Assembly (NCBI GenBank): GCA_013397865.1
Contig: VZTI01001242.1
Coordinates: 524,118 to 588,117, forward strand
From: Struthidea cinerea
Taxonomy: Eukaryota; Chordata; Aves; Passeriformes; Corcoracidae
Direction: 5' to 3'
DNA: 64,000 nt
In this document: positions 43,005-53,873 of the stretch, one piece after another
Layout: each line of letters starts with the position of its first letter
How positions within the stretch are numbered: the first letter of the stretch is position 1
Translations under genes and position numbers: made by a program
The notes under the pieces: generated by a model
The model's input: only the letters and a program-made list of their open reading frames with translations
Told to the model about the DNA's origin: nothing
Databases searched by the model: none

Positions 43005-46000
43005 CTGAAAATGATGGAAAAGGAAACTTGTTCATAAGGATCCTCAGGCACTGAAGAGACTGTGACTGCTGAGAGGTTATAAGGTGTTTGGTCTATATTT
43101 TCATGATTAAAAAATAAACAAGATAAATGATCTGAGAATTTAAATTGTTAAAACAGCATTTTAAAAATGACAGCGCTTCAGGTGCTTTGCAGTGTATTAG
43201 AAACTATAGGCAAGTGTAAAAAAAACCCTGCAGGAATGCAAGAAGTAAATACCTTATTAAATTTTTTAGCGACTGTACTGACAAAGTTCCATACTTGACA
43301 AATCAGATTTTGCAGAAATTTGACTCCCACATAGGGGTTTTGCAGTATTGTTCATAGTACTGGGATGAATTATATCCTTCCCTCCCGCTAAAAATTAAAC
43401 AAGGCAATTTTACCACTTGCTTTGTTGTTTGTGTTTTTTTCAACCTATCCTCAATATTAAGTGTATGGGGGTTTTTTTAATACACATGAAATTTTTGATC
43501 TGTCTATACACACTGCACTGACCAGCCTTATTGTCTCTCTTTTCCCCTAAAAAATGCTAATGGTTACAGCACAAGGAGGAAAATTGGTCTTCAGACCCTC
43601 CAAAGTGAGAAAATCTGCAAGTGAAAACCCCTTAAAAACAATTTATTTTGGCCAATACAGTGCACTGCTTAAATCACTGCTCTCCATGGTTGTTAAATAC
43701 GACTGACCACTATCTGGTACGAACTCTGAGACGTTCTGAGTGGATTCTCAGAATTTTTGATGATTTCTGCATGGACTCTGTTTCCTACCTGTCATCTTTA
43801 ATGTTCATCTTAGGGTCTTATGCAAACCAATTCACATTTCAAAAGGGTTTTATACTTCCTCATCAGAAATATTAATTTTGTTGTGCTTTCTGGGTTGTCT
43901 TGACACGTTGTGCTATGGAGTTCTAACTAATGAGGTATTTGGATGTGCTACCTTGCACTTTGAACAGTAAATTTGCAGTCAGAGAAGACAAGTTGCATAA
44001 TTTAGGTATTTCAGGGCCAGAAACGAAACTTATTTACTAGACTCTGAGTCACAGGTTAATTTGCAGAAATTATGATCGAAAATCATTTCTGTCACTGTGT
44101 TTTCTAATTTACCACAGTGGATTCGTGGTCCCATGAAGTCTCCCCATCACAGGGCTGCCCTAAGTGTATCTGGAGAGGAGGTTATCCTACCTTTTCCTCA
44201 ACTGAAAAACAACAATAATGGATCAAGATGGCAAATTAACAATTATGTCTTACATTATAATTTTTAATGATCTAGAATTAACTGAAATAGTCTCATTTGC
44301 TTGCACTGCAATCTGCACCTTAGGTGCATTCTCTCTATCTCTAAACAATTGATCAATGCCCAATTTTAATCAAGAACTTGAGGATGTAAATAATTGTACT
44401 GAAAAAATACTGTATTTATTGGGTGATCATTCATGTGGTTATCAGAATAAATCATCCAACATTACAACACCAAAAGAATTATACATTTTAAAACTCTCTA
44501 CAAATTTAACTGAGCTGTCTGCCATGTAACAAAGGGATTTATTAACTCAATGGTTTGGATTAGAAAAGTTTTGCCAAAAGCTGTCAAAGAGTTGTTCAAC
44601 ACCAAAAAAAAATCTAAGGAAATTTATTTGGATTAAGTACTGCATTTGTTTGTTTATTGATTTAATTTTATTCTTTCGAAACAAACAGAAGCATTCTTAA
44701 CTTCACCCTCGCTCCTTTTTGTTTCCTCCCCATCTGTCAGATTACATTCAATTTTAATACTACAACAGCTTTCATCTCAGATCCAATCCTCCCAGTGAAA
44801 GAGGGCACATTTCATCCCAGCAGAAAACAGAGTTACTGCATGGCCATGGAATAACTTCCAAAACCAAGAGTTTATTCAGATCAGGACTTCGCTGACGGCC
44901 AGGAAAACAAATGTGCCAGCTTCAGAAAGTAACCCAAGAAAATTCCCCAGGGAAGACTGGAAGGGACGATCAAATGGGTAACGACTCCATCTACAGGAAC
45001 CTGGAGGTAACAAGGATGCTGCCGTCCTTCCCATCCTCTCCAGCTGGAAAAGGCAGCACCGTTCCTTCCACAGGAACCAAGCACAACTTTCCAATAAAAA
45101 ACCACTGGCAAAATCAGCACGGGTCAAAGTTCACAGCACCCCGAGGAAAACTTTGCATTTCCACAAGCACTGGATGAAGGAAAACAGAAGGACGACAGTG
45201 CAGGCGGAAGATGTTAAAGTTCCATTCACAAAGCCAAGCTTAGTGGCTGTGTAAATATCTGCAAATTTGTAGCTGCAGTTTCAATTAGAGTCTCTAAGTC
45301 TCCTACAGAATAACTTCATCCACTGAGGTCAGGAAAACACATCTCTACATGAAAAACACCGTCATTCTGCAGGATTATTCTAATTCCCATCTCATTCTGC
45401 ACAATTTTTGCTAGAAGTGTATGGTCTTGAAAAATGTCAGATTATCCCCAGAACTCTTTTTTTTTCTTTTTTAAAAAGCTGAGCGTATTTTAGACCTAAC
45501 TGAGGAATCATGAGAAGACATTAGAAAAAAAACTAAGATGGTAGTTAATTAAGAAGCAGATGCTTTAGCAGATGTTTCACTGTTTACAGTCACATCTCAT
45601 GCTTTCTGAATTCAATGCAGTTATTTTATGTGCTGAATTTCAATGTAGCTGTAAAACTTCTTCCCTCCCCATCCCATCCCTGCAAAGAGAGTATAAAATG
45701 CTATCAAATCAAAAGGTTCTATTACTTGTAAACGACTACACAAGTTGTAAACAGCAAAGAATCCAGTATCTTCTGTATAGAGACATTTCCACAGTATTTT
45801 ACAACTATTTCGTATTTAATTCTAAATTAAATTATAGAATAACAGCAATAAATTCTGTAAAGGAAACAAATATTTAGATATGAATCAAACCCCAAAAAAG
45901 CTGGCAGAGCATAATGTTTTATTTTCTAATTAATACCCATACTCTTGCTACCTACAGTGAGCAGCCTTATTTGTAATCAGCGAATGAACCACCAGTAAAA

Positions 46001-46388
46001 TAGTTTTAATTCTCTTCTTTCCACTCATAAGACCACTTTTTAAAACCTGAAGCACTTCATTGCATATAAAATAATGTAGCGAAAGGATGAAGGGGAAAGG
46101 ACTCAAATTGAAAGAGAGCAGATTTAGAGCAGATATTGGGAAAAAACTCCTCCCTGAGAGGATGATGGGGCCCTGTGGAAGTTGTGGGTGGCCCATCCCT
46201 GGAATGTTCAAGGCTAGGCTGGACGGGGATTGGAGCAATGTGGTGTAGTGGAAGGGGACTGGAACTGGATCATCTTCCAGTTCCCTCGCAAGCCAACACA
46301 TCCCGTGATTCTGTGAGCTGTCAGCTCCTGCTGGGGACATTTCTGTCCCTGCAGGGGGCCAGCAGGGCTGGGTGGCAGGGGCTCTCAC
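43005..46388 (-). other. SHANK2: SHANK2 intron (3.4 kb)
   Basis: This intron lies between the exons ending ALYNQ and starting ESCARV. The only repeat recognised is the CR1 copy at 46085-46317, close to the splice donor. The remainder is AT-rich sequence with short T and A runs and no recognised feature. Confidence 0.85.
46085..46317 (+). mobile_element. CR1 LINE, 5'-truncated and internally deleted 3' end
   Basis: This plus-strand copy runs from an AGGGGAAAGGACTCAAATTG-like stretch through AGATATTGGGAAAAAACTCC, CCCATCCCTGGAATGTTCAAG and ends GTGATTCTGTGAG. Part of the usual sequence between the TCCCTGAGAGG segment and the GTGGAAGTTGTGG segment is missing. It is more diverged than the other two copies. 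It ends 72 bp from the splice donor of the exon at 46389-46505 and is antisense to SHANK2. Confidence 0.88.
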
Positions 46389-46505
46389 CTGGTTGTAGAG
46401 GGCACAGATGTGCAGGGCCGTGTTCCCCGAGGCGTTCTGCGCGCACATGTCGGCGCCGTAGAACAGGAGGTGCTCCAGGTGTTGGACGTGTCCGTACCTG
46501 CAAGC
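46389..46505 (-). CDS. SHANK2: SHANK2 ankyrin-repeat exon (residues 304-342), very GC-rich at third positions
   Basis: This 117-bp, phase 0-0 exon encodes ACRYGHVQHLEHLLFYGADM then CAQNASGNTALHICALYNQ. The acceptor is CCCTGCCCAG|GCTTGC and the donor is AACCAG|GTGAGA. GNTALHICALYNQ is the ankyrin first-helix signature and HLLFYGADM ends the preceding repeat. Composition is odd: 35 of 39 codons end in G or C, with many CpGs, against about 40 percent in the ankyrin exons at 50486 and 26888. The protein sequence is nevertheless conventional. A CR1 LINE 3' end lies 72 bp beyond the donor. Confidence 0.97.
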
Positions 46506-48626
46506 CTGGGCAGGGATGCATCAATATTTTGGTTATCACACAACCTAGGCAAGAGCTCCAGGGAGAGATTTTTAGCAGAGGAGGTGCTGTTTCTACCGAG
46601 GGTCTAATTTTTAGAAGCATGCCTGGTTCTCTGACGGGAGCACAAACACCCAGATGTGCATTCCTTCACCAACTCCAGCGTGGGCACTGCAGGTACAGCA
46701 ATCCTGTGCTTGAGTTTAACCATCTGCTTGTTTTGGGAATGGCAGCTTAAGGGATCAAGGGAATACTGCCTTTGGAGCTTTTTATCCACTAATGTTCATC
46801 TCTCAAATGTGACAAGTTTTTTGTCCTGCTACTCTCCGGAATGCTGCCCACCAGATGGCACTGAAGATGATCAGATTGCCAGAGCTGTTTCCCAAACTGG
46901 TTACATGTCTTAGAAGGAAAATCTGGCCAAAATCCAAGTAAATCATCTTGGTTCTGCGATGTCAAGCAGACACACAGCATACACAGGGCACTGCTCCAAA
47001 AGAGGGGGAAATCTTCAAGAGTTACTTTATCTGTCATGCAAATAAAAGGCTAGACCCTGGACTTTTGGAAATAAGCCTCTATGAATAAGATTCATAGTAA
47101 TTAGCAACTTTCCTGATTAGCAAATAAGCTTGAGAAAAAGCACAGCAATTCTAGTCCTCAGCCTCTTTTACTAGACTTCCTTCTTCTCTATGGCTCACTG
47201 ACCAAGCATGCCCCAATTCCTAATGTTTTTAAATTTGTGTTATCTCAGATCAGCATCATTCCTATAACAATCAGAATTTAAGGTAAGAGATACAGGTATA
47301 AAAATCCATTCAGTCTGTCTGAGGTACCTCATTACTCCTGAATTCAGTGGGAGGTACAGACTGACACACCTGGCTTGGATCTACAGTTTGGAAGAGAAAA
47401 ATGAAGTGGACTGCTCAGTGCACAAATTAAATCCCCATCCTTCTTAATTCCTTGAGGAATGCTTGAATTATTGATCAGTCAAAAGAGATTGCTCCTAATC
47501 CCGATGTAAACATTGATTCATCTAGGATTACAACCAACACAGGGGGTTTGGAAAGCCCTATTTCATTATGAGAAATAATAACCTTGTGTGTATGAGGCTG
47601 GGGTTTAAAAAGAGGGACATTTTCTCTGTATTTTCAGGGAGTCCAGATGGGGTAATATTTTGATCTAGACAATCCATTTCCTCCACATCTTCAGAAAATA
47701 TGGTAATAAATAATTCCTTTCTTTTCACCTACTCTAGAAATGGATCCAAACAACTTCGACCTGGACACACTTAGGGAAAAAGCTCAGATTCCTGCCCAAA
47801 TCTGGGTGCCAAAGTTACCTCCCATTTCTTTCCAAGGAAAGAAGGAAAAAATCTGTGTACTAAAGAATTTAGTGCACAGAAAATTAAGTGAGTCAAGATG
47901 ACCTAGGCAGGCCTGTAAGGTTGATTACTTGCATCTTTATTTATCTCATAAATGAACTACAGCAGTTCCAATTTTTGTAACTATCCAAACTCATCCATCC
48001 AGAGAAATGACAAAGTAGCTGCAATGACATTGGGACTATGAGAACTGTTAAACATTGTATATTACTGAGTTTATCACTATGCAAAGGGAAATTAATAAAG
48101 CATTTTTACACAACTGCTGGATAATATTCAGGCGTTTCTGGAGAGGACAATGAGAGGCTGATGGATCCCAGCAGCAGGATCCTGGACCCAAATCTTCCTG
48201 TAAAGTTCAGCAGAGACAAAGGGGAAAGCACCCTGACAAACACACAAGAAGCATTACCAAGGACACTGACACCGGCATCTAACAAAAAGAATGAGCTACA
48301 TCTTGCTGATGAAGTGCCACAAGCAGGATGCTAAACTTCCAACAGTCCACAACATAAATATGACCAGTGCAATTTCTCCAGCAAAATCCACAGTAACCAG
48401 AGGATTTCAAAGTTTCAGAACACCACTGGAACAGTTTTCTACTTCTAAGTCACCACAGCAGGATGCAAAGTGATTAAATAAAAAGAACTAAGAAAAACAA
48501 GTAGAAAAAAGAAGAAATTTCATACTTGAATGTGCAGGGGCTTCAAAACAGCATTTAAGCCTAGAACAACCATGGCACATTTCCTCATGCAAGTCCAACC
48601 CCAAACAAAAAGCAAATCTTTCCTAC
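46506..48626 (-). other. SHANK2: SHANK2 intron (2.1 kb)
   Basis: This intron lies between the exons ending QEIHQ and starting ACRYG. I see no repeat family member or conserved structure in it. Confidence 0.85.
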
Positions 48627-48794
48627 CTGATGGATTTCTTGCCATCCGTTTTCATCCTTGCAGCTGACTGTAGCATGTTCATGGAGTAAGAGCTCACAGC
48701 AGAAAGGGTCCCCTCCCACCACGGCCGTGTGGTACAGCGGGGTCAGGCCACAGCTGTCCTTGTAGTTGGGAGATGCTCCCAGCTCTAAAAGGGT
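48627..48794 (-). CDS. SHANK2: SHANK2 ankyrin-repeat exon (residues 248-303)
   Basis: This 168-bp, phase 0-0 exon encodes 56 residues. The acceptor is TTGCTTCCAG|ACCCTT and the donor is CATCAG|GTAGGA. TLLELGASPNYKDSCG is followed by LTPLYHTAVVGGDPFCCELL, LHEHATVSCKDENG and WQEIHQ. It covers the central ankyrin repeats; LTPLYHTAVVGGD is the repeat helix signature. From memory, mammalian SHANK2 has Tyr where this sequence has Cys262, and Tyr where it has Phe278, so these may be lineage differences. The intron on its upstream side (48795-50485) contains the solo LTR. Confidence 0.97.
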
Positions 48795-49174
48795 CTGGAA
48801 GCAATCACAGACCGTGAAAAATAGGTTTGGGAGGGACTTCCACCTAGAAAGGGTCTTTACCTGAAAAAGTGTTTCTGAGGTTGATACCTGACATAACATT
48901 TTTTGCTCACCTATTTATCAGCTGATAAGAGTGGGCCATGGACCAGACTAAGTTAAGCAAGAAATGACCTTGGAAGAACTAGGATCTAAAGGAATCTATG
49001 GGGATGGCACAGAAAGAAGCAGTAGCAATGTCCAGTTTCCATCCTCTCACTAGGTTCACAAATGTCAGCTCTGAAAATGCTGCATCACCTTTGTAACGCA
49101 TTCACCCCTTCAGTTCCACGGTGCTTTACCAAAAACGTCGTGCAATTTGAGTATCCCGTCAAAAGGGAATAAGC

Positions 49175-49179
49175 AAAAG
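49175..49179. repeat. Target site duplication of the LTR (left copy)
   Basis: AAAAG lies immediately before the LTR's TG terminus and matches the five bases after its CA terminus. Confidence 0.75.
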
Positions 49180-50072
49180 TGTTGGGGTTTGGGGAGTTCA
49201 CCTCCTGTTTTCTTTTCTCTCTAGAGGAATTTTTTCCCGTATATGTTACCACAGCAACAAATTGCTGGGTGCTTGGGAGAAACAAAAGACCGGGCCACAG
49301 GGGGAGGGGTGCGGGGAGCCACTCTCTTTCACCTGGGCTGGCTGGTTTGGTGCTCTCGGCGTTCGAGGGAGAGAGAGTCTGCCACTCGTCCCGCTGCTGC
49401 AGGCTTCTGCCTTTTCAGCTGCCTTCCTTCTACNNNNNNNNNNNNNNNNNNNNNNNNNNNNNNNNNNNNNNNNNNNNNNNNNNNNNNNNNNNNNNNNNNN
49501 NNNNNNNNNNNNNNNNNNNNNNNNNNNNNNNNNNNNNNNNNNNNNNNNNNNNNNNNNNNNNNNNNNNNNNNNNNNNNNNNNNNNNNNNNNNNNNNNNNNN
49601 NNNNNNNNNNNNNNNNNNNNNNNNNNNNNNNNNNNNNNNNNNNNNNNNNNNNNNNNNNNNNNNNNTCCCGGCTCGGCTGAGCCGCCATTGCCACGTGCTC
49701 TCCGTGCCACGTGCTCCGGAGCGCCCCCTGCAGCCGCGGGGGAACCATCGCACCCGCCCCGCTCGCCGGGAGCCGCCAGCGCCCCTGCCGGCTGTGAGCG
49801 GAACTGCACCCACGGGGAAAGGGCCTGACAGCCGAGAGAGGCTGGCACTGGGTTTGTGGTTCTGTTCGCTGTTACTGCCACAGTTATTGTTGTCTGTTTG
49901 CCTTGTTATACATATATATAAGTAAAGAACTGTTATTCCTATCCCTCATATCTTTGCCTGAAAGCCCCTTAATTTGAAAATTATAATAATTCGAAGGGAA
50001 GGGGGTTGCATTTTCCATTTCAGGGGAGGCTCCTGCCTTCCTTGACAGACACCTGTCTTTCAAACCAAGACA
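49180..50072 (+). mobile_element. Solo LTR of an avian endogenous retrovirus, with internal assembly gap
   Basis: The element begins TGTTGGGG and ends CCAAGACA, the TG...CA ends of a retroviral LTR with imperfect terminal inverted repeats. It is flanked on both sides by the same 5-bp target duplication, AAAAG. A TATA-like run at 49913-49920 and an AGTAAA poly(A)-signal variant at 49921-49926 are followed by a segment that resembles passerine ERV LTR tails as I remember them. This favours plus orientation, antisense to SHANK2. A CpG- and GC-rich part (49666-49830) borders a 232-N gap. No gag, pol or env remains on either side, so it is a solo LTR left by recombination. A 5-bp duplication fits an ERVL-type element, but family assignment is inference. 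Confidence 0.82.
49434..49665. other. Assembly gap (232 N) inside the LTR
   Basis: The N block lies inside the solo LTR, next to a GC- and CpG-rich segment. The true length of the LTR therefore depends on whether 232 is a measured or estimated gap size. Confidence 0.99.
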
Positions 50073-50077
50073 AAAAG
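50073..50077. repeat. Target site duplication of the LTR (right copy)
   Basis: AAAAG follows the CCAAGACA terminus directly and is identical to the left copy. Confidence 0.75.
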
Positions 50078-50485
50078 CCATAAACCTAAGACTTAATCTA
50101 GACCATCAGTGTGATTTAAGAACACCTGTTAAAATACAAAAGAAAACAGAAGGGACTGTGTTAAGATGAAGTGTGCAATCCATGCCACTGGAAGCTGCTT
50201 TCAAAGAGGTAAGTGACAATAATGCTAATCCTATTTCCTCAGACAGATCTCAGTGTATCACTGAATAAGCTTAAATTTCACCACTTTTCTTCCCAGCAGA
50301 AAAAGATAAATCAGAAATTAAAAGGCTCTTTATTGAAAGCAAATGCTAAGATTTGAAAGCCACAAGAAAGTACTAGAACATCTTAAAGGATCCATGGAGA
50401 GCAATACACTAACTAACTGAAAACAGTGTCCTTTCTGCATTTTTTCTTATCAGATAATACATCATTTGCTCCTGAAAGCACTTAC

Positions 50486-50637
50486 CTTGAGGGCTACTTG
50501 GTTCTTGGCTCTGGCTGCTTTGTGCAGAGCTGTCATTCCATCTTTGGCTCTGAAGTCTAAATGTGCTCCTCCATTTTTCAGAGCTTTTATCACTTCTACT
50601 GTATTGTCGAGCTGAGCTGCCAAAGTTAGGGGTGTTT
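50486..50637 (-). CDS. SHANK2: SHANK2 ankyrin-repeat exon (end of codon 197, residues 198-247)
   Basis: This 152-bp exon starts in phase 1 (CTTCCTTAG|AAACACC) and ends in phase 0 (CTCAAG|GTAAGT). It encodes (E)TPLTLAAQLDNTVEVIKALK, then NGGAHLDFRAKDGMTALHKA. These are textbook ankyrin motifs: TPLTLAAQ and DGMTALHKAA are the first-helix signatures of two consecutive repeats, each followed by an 'ALKNGGAHLDF'-type turn. The phases fit the preceding exon exactly, completing a Glu codon. GC at third positions is about 40 percent (20 of 50 codons). Confidence 0.97.
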
Positions 50638-50894
50638 CTAAGGAAGAGAATAGGATGTACTTGGAAAAAGGTGAGCAAAATTATAAAACAAAGTTACGTT
50701 AACTTAGATAATAATGTTAAAATTACTGTTCAGAGAAAATCGTAAATGATCAATTATCTCCTTTGGACAGCAAAGCCCTGCAGATTCCATTAGCCCAGGG
50801 TTGTGAAGGAATGTGTGAGATTCAGCCTGTTAATCAATTTAAGTTTAACTAACTCAAGGTATGCCTTTATGCTGCTTAGTTTTATTGTTCTGAC

Positions 50895-51003
50895 CTCCGC
50901 TTTCTAAGTCATGATAGTTTGGGTCCAGTCCTCGGTCCAACATCTTGGTCATTTTTTCCACAGAGAGATGGTGGACATGATCCATAAATTTTCTCAAATT
51001 GGC
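50895..51003 (-). CDS. SHANK2: SHANK2 SPN-to-ankyrin linker and first ankyrin exon (residues 161-196 and first base of codon 197)
   Basis: This 109-bp exon enters in phase 0 (GTTTCAG|GCCAAT) and leaves in phase 1 (AGC GGA G|GTCAGA). It encodes ANLRKFMDHVHHLSVEKMTK followed by MLDRGLDPNYHDLESG. The VEKMTKMLDRGLDPN segment is the start of the SHANK ankyrin array, in which helix pairs bind partners such as sharpin and alpha-fodrin in family members. The split Gly/Glu codon is completed by the next exon. The donor GTCAGA lacks the more usual GTAAG or GTGAG, making it the weakest donor of the set by eye. The following intron is 257 bp. Confidence 0.95.
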
Positions 51004-51138
51004 CTGAAACAAAGAGCGACAAATGAACCATCCTCTGATTTCCAAAATAACATTTTGACTAAAAATGAAGCATTCTGTCAACTGATGTCAACACCCACTG
51101 TAGGTAATTGCTAACTCCTGCAGGAAATTTTGGGGTAC

Positions 51139-51210
51139 CTTGGTGTGAAGCTTGGCCAGCTGCTTTTCATCGAGGTTGAACTGTCTGTACACTCTTTTCT
51201 TGTAGCGAAA
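51139..51210 (-). CDS. SHANK2: SHANK2 SPN-domain end exon (residues 137-160)
   Basis: This 72-bp, phase 0-0 exon encodes 24 residues, FRYKKRVYRQ through LHTK. The acceptor is a long pyrimidine tract ending CCCTCAG|TTTCGC, and the donor is ACCAAG|GTACCC. The FRYKKRVY and LDEKQLAKLHTK motifs identify it as the SHANK exon that closes the SPN domain and leads into the ankyrin array. It is separated from the next exon by an intron of only 135 bp (51004-51138), the shortest in the window. The basic run RYKKR is retained. Confidence 0.96.
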
Positions 51211-52818
51211 CTGAGGGAGGAAAAGAAGAAGAAATTTTACAACTTAAAAACTTAAAACTCATAGTACCATTTTCTGACCTTACCAGGAAGTATCATCCAC
51301 GGTGATGTGGATTTAGGCAAATTTTTTTAAAATTTTAGAAATAGGCTCAGTATTTCATATAGTTTTACATCATTTAAGCAAAATTCTTGTCTTGTGCAAA
51401 ACACTGAGATCAGTGGAGGTGTGTGGGGAATGAGATCAGCCTCTAGAATCTGGAGAAATAAGCAAACATTACACTGAAAAGAGCTTTTCCCCAAGGATTT
51501 CTGTGCACTTGCATTTATAGTCTCAGGTAGAAAGAGCTGGGAAGGCAGGTTAAATAAAAATATATATATTTCGAAATAGCAGCTTAGCATTTCTGAAATC
51601 TAAAAACAAAAAAAAGGATACCTGAAAATCCCTTAGTCAAAGTAGGAGGAACTTCCACATGGGAATAGTTCTCCTGATATTGGTTTTGTGAATGAGGTTC
51701 TGAGGATTGCCTCTCTTTTTGGCTGAAACTCACTCACATTTTATCCTGAGCAGCTTGGGTGCAGTGGCAAGACCTGTAGCAAAAATCGTGGGGGTTTCCA
51801 CAGCTGTAATTTACCATTATCTCATTGTCCCATGCAGAACTGCAGGAATGCAGCCTGTCTGTTGGACAAGGGACTGCGCTGAATGAGGCTTTAACACCAG
51901 CTTTTCACAAGATCACTTTTAACACCTCAGTTGCTGCAGTCAACACTCAGGAAAAATGACAGAAACGAAATACAGTGGCTGTTTCATTTGCTTACAGCTG
52001 TAATATGGACATCGGTGACTGAAACTCTGAAATTATCTCCTGGAAAAGGGAAAACCTGAAGCTTTGTCAGGACCCTGGTTCTTTTCTCTTGGATTTGTGT
52101 TACAGTGAAGTCTATTAAGTGCACATTATTAATGGTTGATCTGCCACCATACGGGCAATACCAAAATTAATTAAATGCCAGTTTCATGCCCCAGTTTGCT
52201 GCTATATTGTGTGATCTGGCTCTGCTCCAAGTTTGTCCAGTGCCATGAAAGTCCTGCCCAGTTTATCCCCAGCTGCAGAGCCTCTGCCGGAGCAACAGAG
52301 AGGGAGGAAATCCCAGTACACACCCTCTCCTCCCTTACTGCTTTCCCAGGAGACAGACAGAGGCAATCTGTGCACTCTGAAGGATGGCACAGAGGGAACT
52401 AGATGGGGGTTAAGAAAAGGCTTCACTGAGACAGAAAGATCTCTTTGGGAGAAAGCACAGGCTGGTTATCCAGCAACTGCTGCATTACTATTGCAAACCT
52501 AATCACAAGTCCAACAGCTTCACCTAGAGCCTCACGTTTCTTTATTAAATCACAGAATTAGATACATGTCCTGTGTCCTCAGCAGAGGAAAACTCCAAAA
52601 TCCACTGTCTCAGAAGGGCTGACTCTTTGCAGCCTTTTGGGGATGGACCAGCTCCACGAGTAGGGAATGCCAGCACTTCTGTAAGCAAGGGTTCAAGCTC
52701 AGACTTGCTGATAACCATTTCCCAGATGCAATTCAGGTGCATGCAGACACCTCAAATACAGCTTTCCATACAGTTTGTATCAGAACAGAAATGCTTCAGA
52801 TGTTAGATCTAAAAATAC
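51211..52818 (-). other. SHANK2: SHANK2 intron (1.6 kb)
   Basis: This is the intron between the two SPN exons. It contains no feature I recognise; short T and TA runs occur near 51330 and 51560. Confidence 0.8.
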
Positions 52819-53022
52819 CTCGAGTGAAGGAACTCCTTTATTCACCGGCTGTGGGTATTCCCTCAGAAGTCGCTCCTCATCCAAAAACTTCCCATCTCTC
52901 CCATTGCTTGCAGGCTGGAACAGTCCATAATTCAGCACATCTTTCAAACTCTGGTTCAAAGTGCACAAAATCCGCTGCTTTGCAACCCACACTGAAGCTT
53001 CTGGGTTAAATCTAATGCATTT
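52819..53022 (-). CDS. SHANK2: SHANK2 SPN-domain exon (residues 69-136)
   Basis: This 204-bp, phase 0-0 exon encodes 68 residues starting KCIRFNPEASVWVAKQRILC. The acceptor is CTCTTTGCAG|AAATGC and the donor is CTCGAG|GTATTT. It carries the centre of the SPN domain, the ubiquitin-like fold that in SHANK proteins packs against the ankyrin repeats and binds Rap/Ras-type GTPases. The stretch NYGLFQPASNGRDGKFLDEE, then RLLREYP, is the strongly conserved signature of this region. Nothing is truncated or frameshifted. The intron before it is 6.05 kb and the one after it 1.6 kb. Confidence 0.97.
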
Positions 53023-53873
53023 CTGCAAAGAGAAATTATTTTAAGAAACCCCATTAGTGAACAAAACATTTAAATAGCATCTTACGTTCTAAAATTTACA
53101 AATGTCACGAATAATTAGAGATACACACAATAAATCTACAAATTCCATGACAAAACATTGCTCAACAAGAATTCTATTTCAGATGTGTAGTGATAATATC
53201 TAATGCACAAGCAGTGTGAAAACACAGGACATTTCAACTCCTTCTACAAACATCACGGAACACAAACATCCTTCTTCAGAGAGAGAACACCTTCATGGAA
53301 AACCTGTTCCAAAAGCCAAGTAAAAGGGATGTTACAAGATGTTTAACTACCTACTTGATTCTTGGCTGTTCTAATACCTGTTAGATCCACAAGGATTTCA
53401 CCAAAAAAAATGGTATTCAGGCAAGAATTCTATTTCCCTTATAGCCACATTTACCTTAGGGTAAGTTTGTGGGAGGAACGATACAACGTGAAGCAACTGA
53501 CCTTAAAACCTTGACAAACCTTTCCAGTTCTCTGCTTCTTACCAAGCTGGAATTCAGGGATTTGGGGAATTTAGGGATTTTGCCTACACTGCAGTCCCTG
53601 GTTGCAAGGTACCAGCAGATGGCAATGCCTAGAAAGCAATTTGGTGCCTCTGATGTACATCCTGAACACACCATGCTGCTTCTGCTTTAATCCTTTGGAG
53701 TCTTAAGTATAAATGAGATGTTAGACTTTGTCACAAGTAAGGCTGGCTAGGAAGCAGCTTTCATTTCCCTTACTTATTTTATATTTCAAGTTGTTTTGTG
53801 AAAAGTTTTGGCAGAGTTTATATGTTGAAGGGACACAAAGTAGATTATAACAAGTATTTTCCTCCCCAAACAT

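Larger units (their letters stand above)
48795..50485 (-). other. SHANK2: SHANK2 intron (1.7 kb) hosting a solo LTR
   Basis: More than half of this intron is the LTR at 49180-50072. The flanking remainders (48795-49174 and 50078-50485) are unremarkable. All of the overlapping reading frames that run through the N block belong to the LTR and are not genes. Confidence 0.85.

Noticed and set aside
46175..46750. 191-codon plus-strand reading frame
   Set aside because: It is composed of a CR1 fragment and the antisense of the SHANK2 exon at 46389-46505.
49179..49925. Several overlapping reading frames through the N block
   Set aside because: They arise because N is translated as X without stops; the sequence is an LTR.
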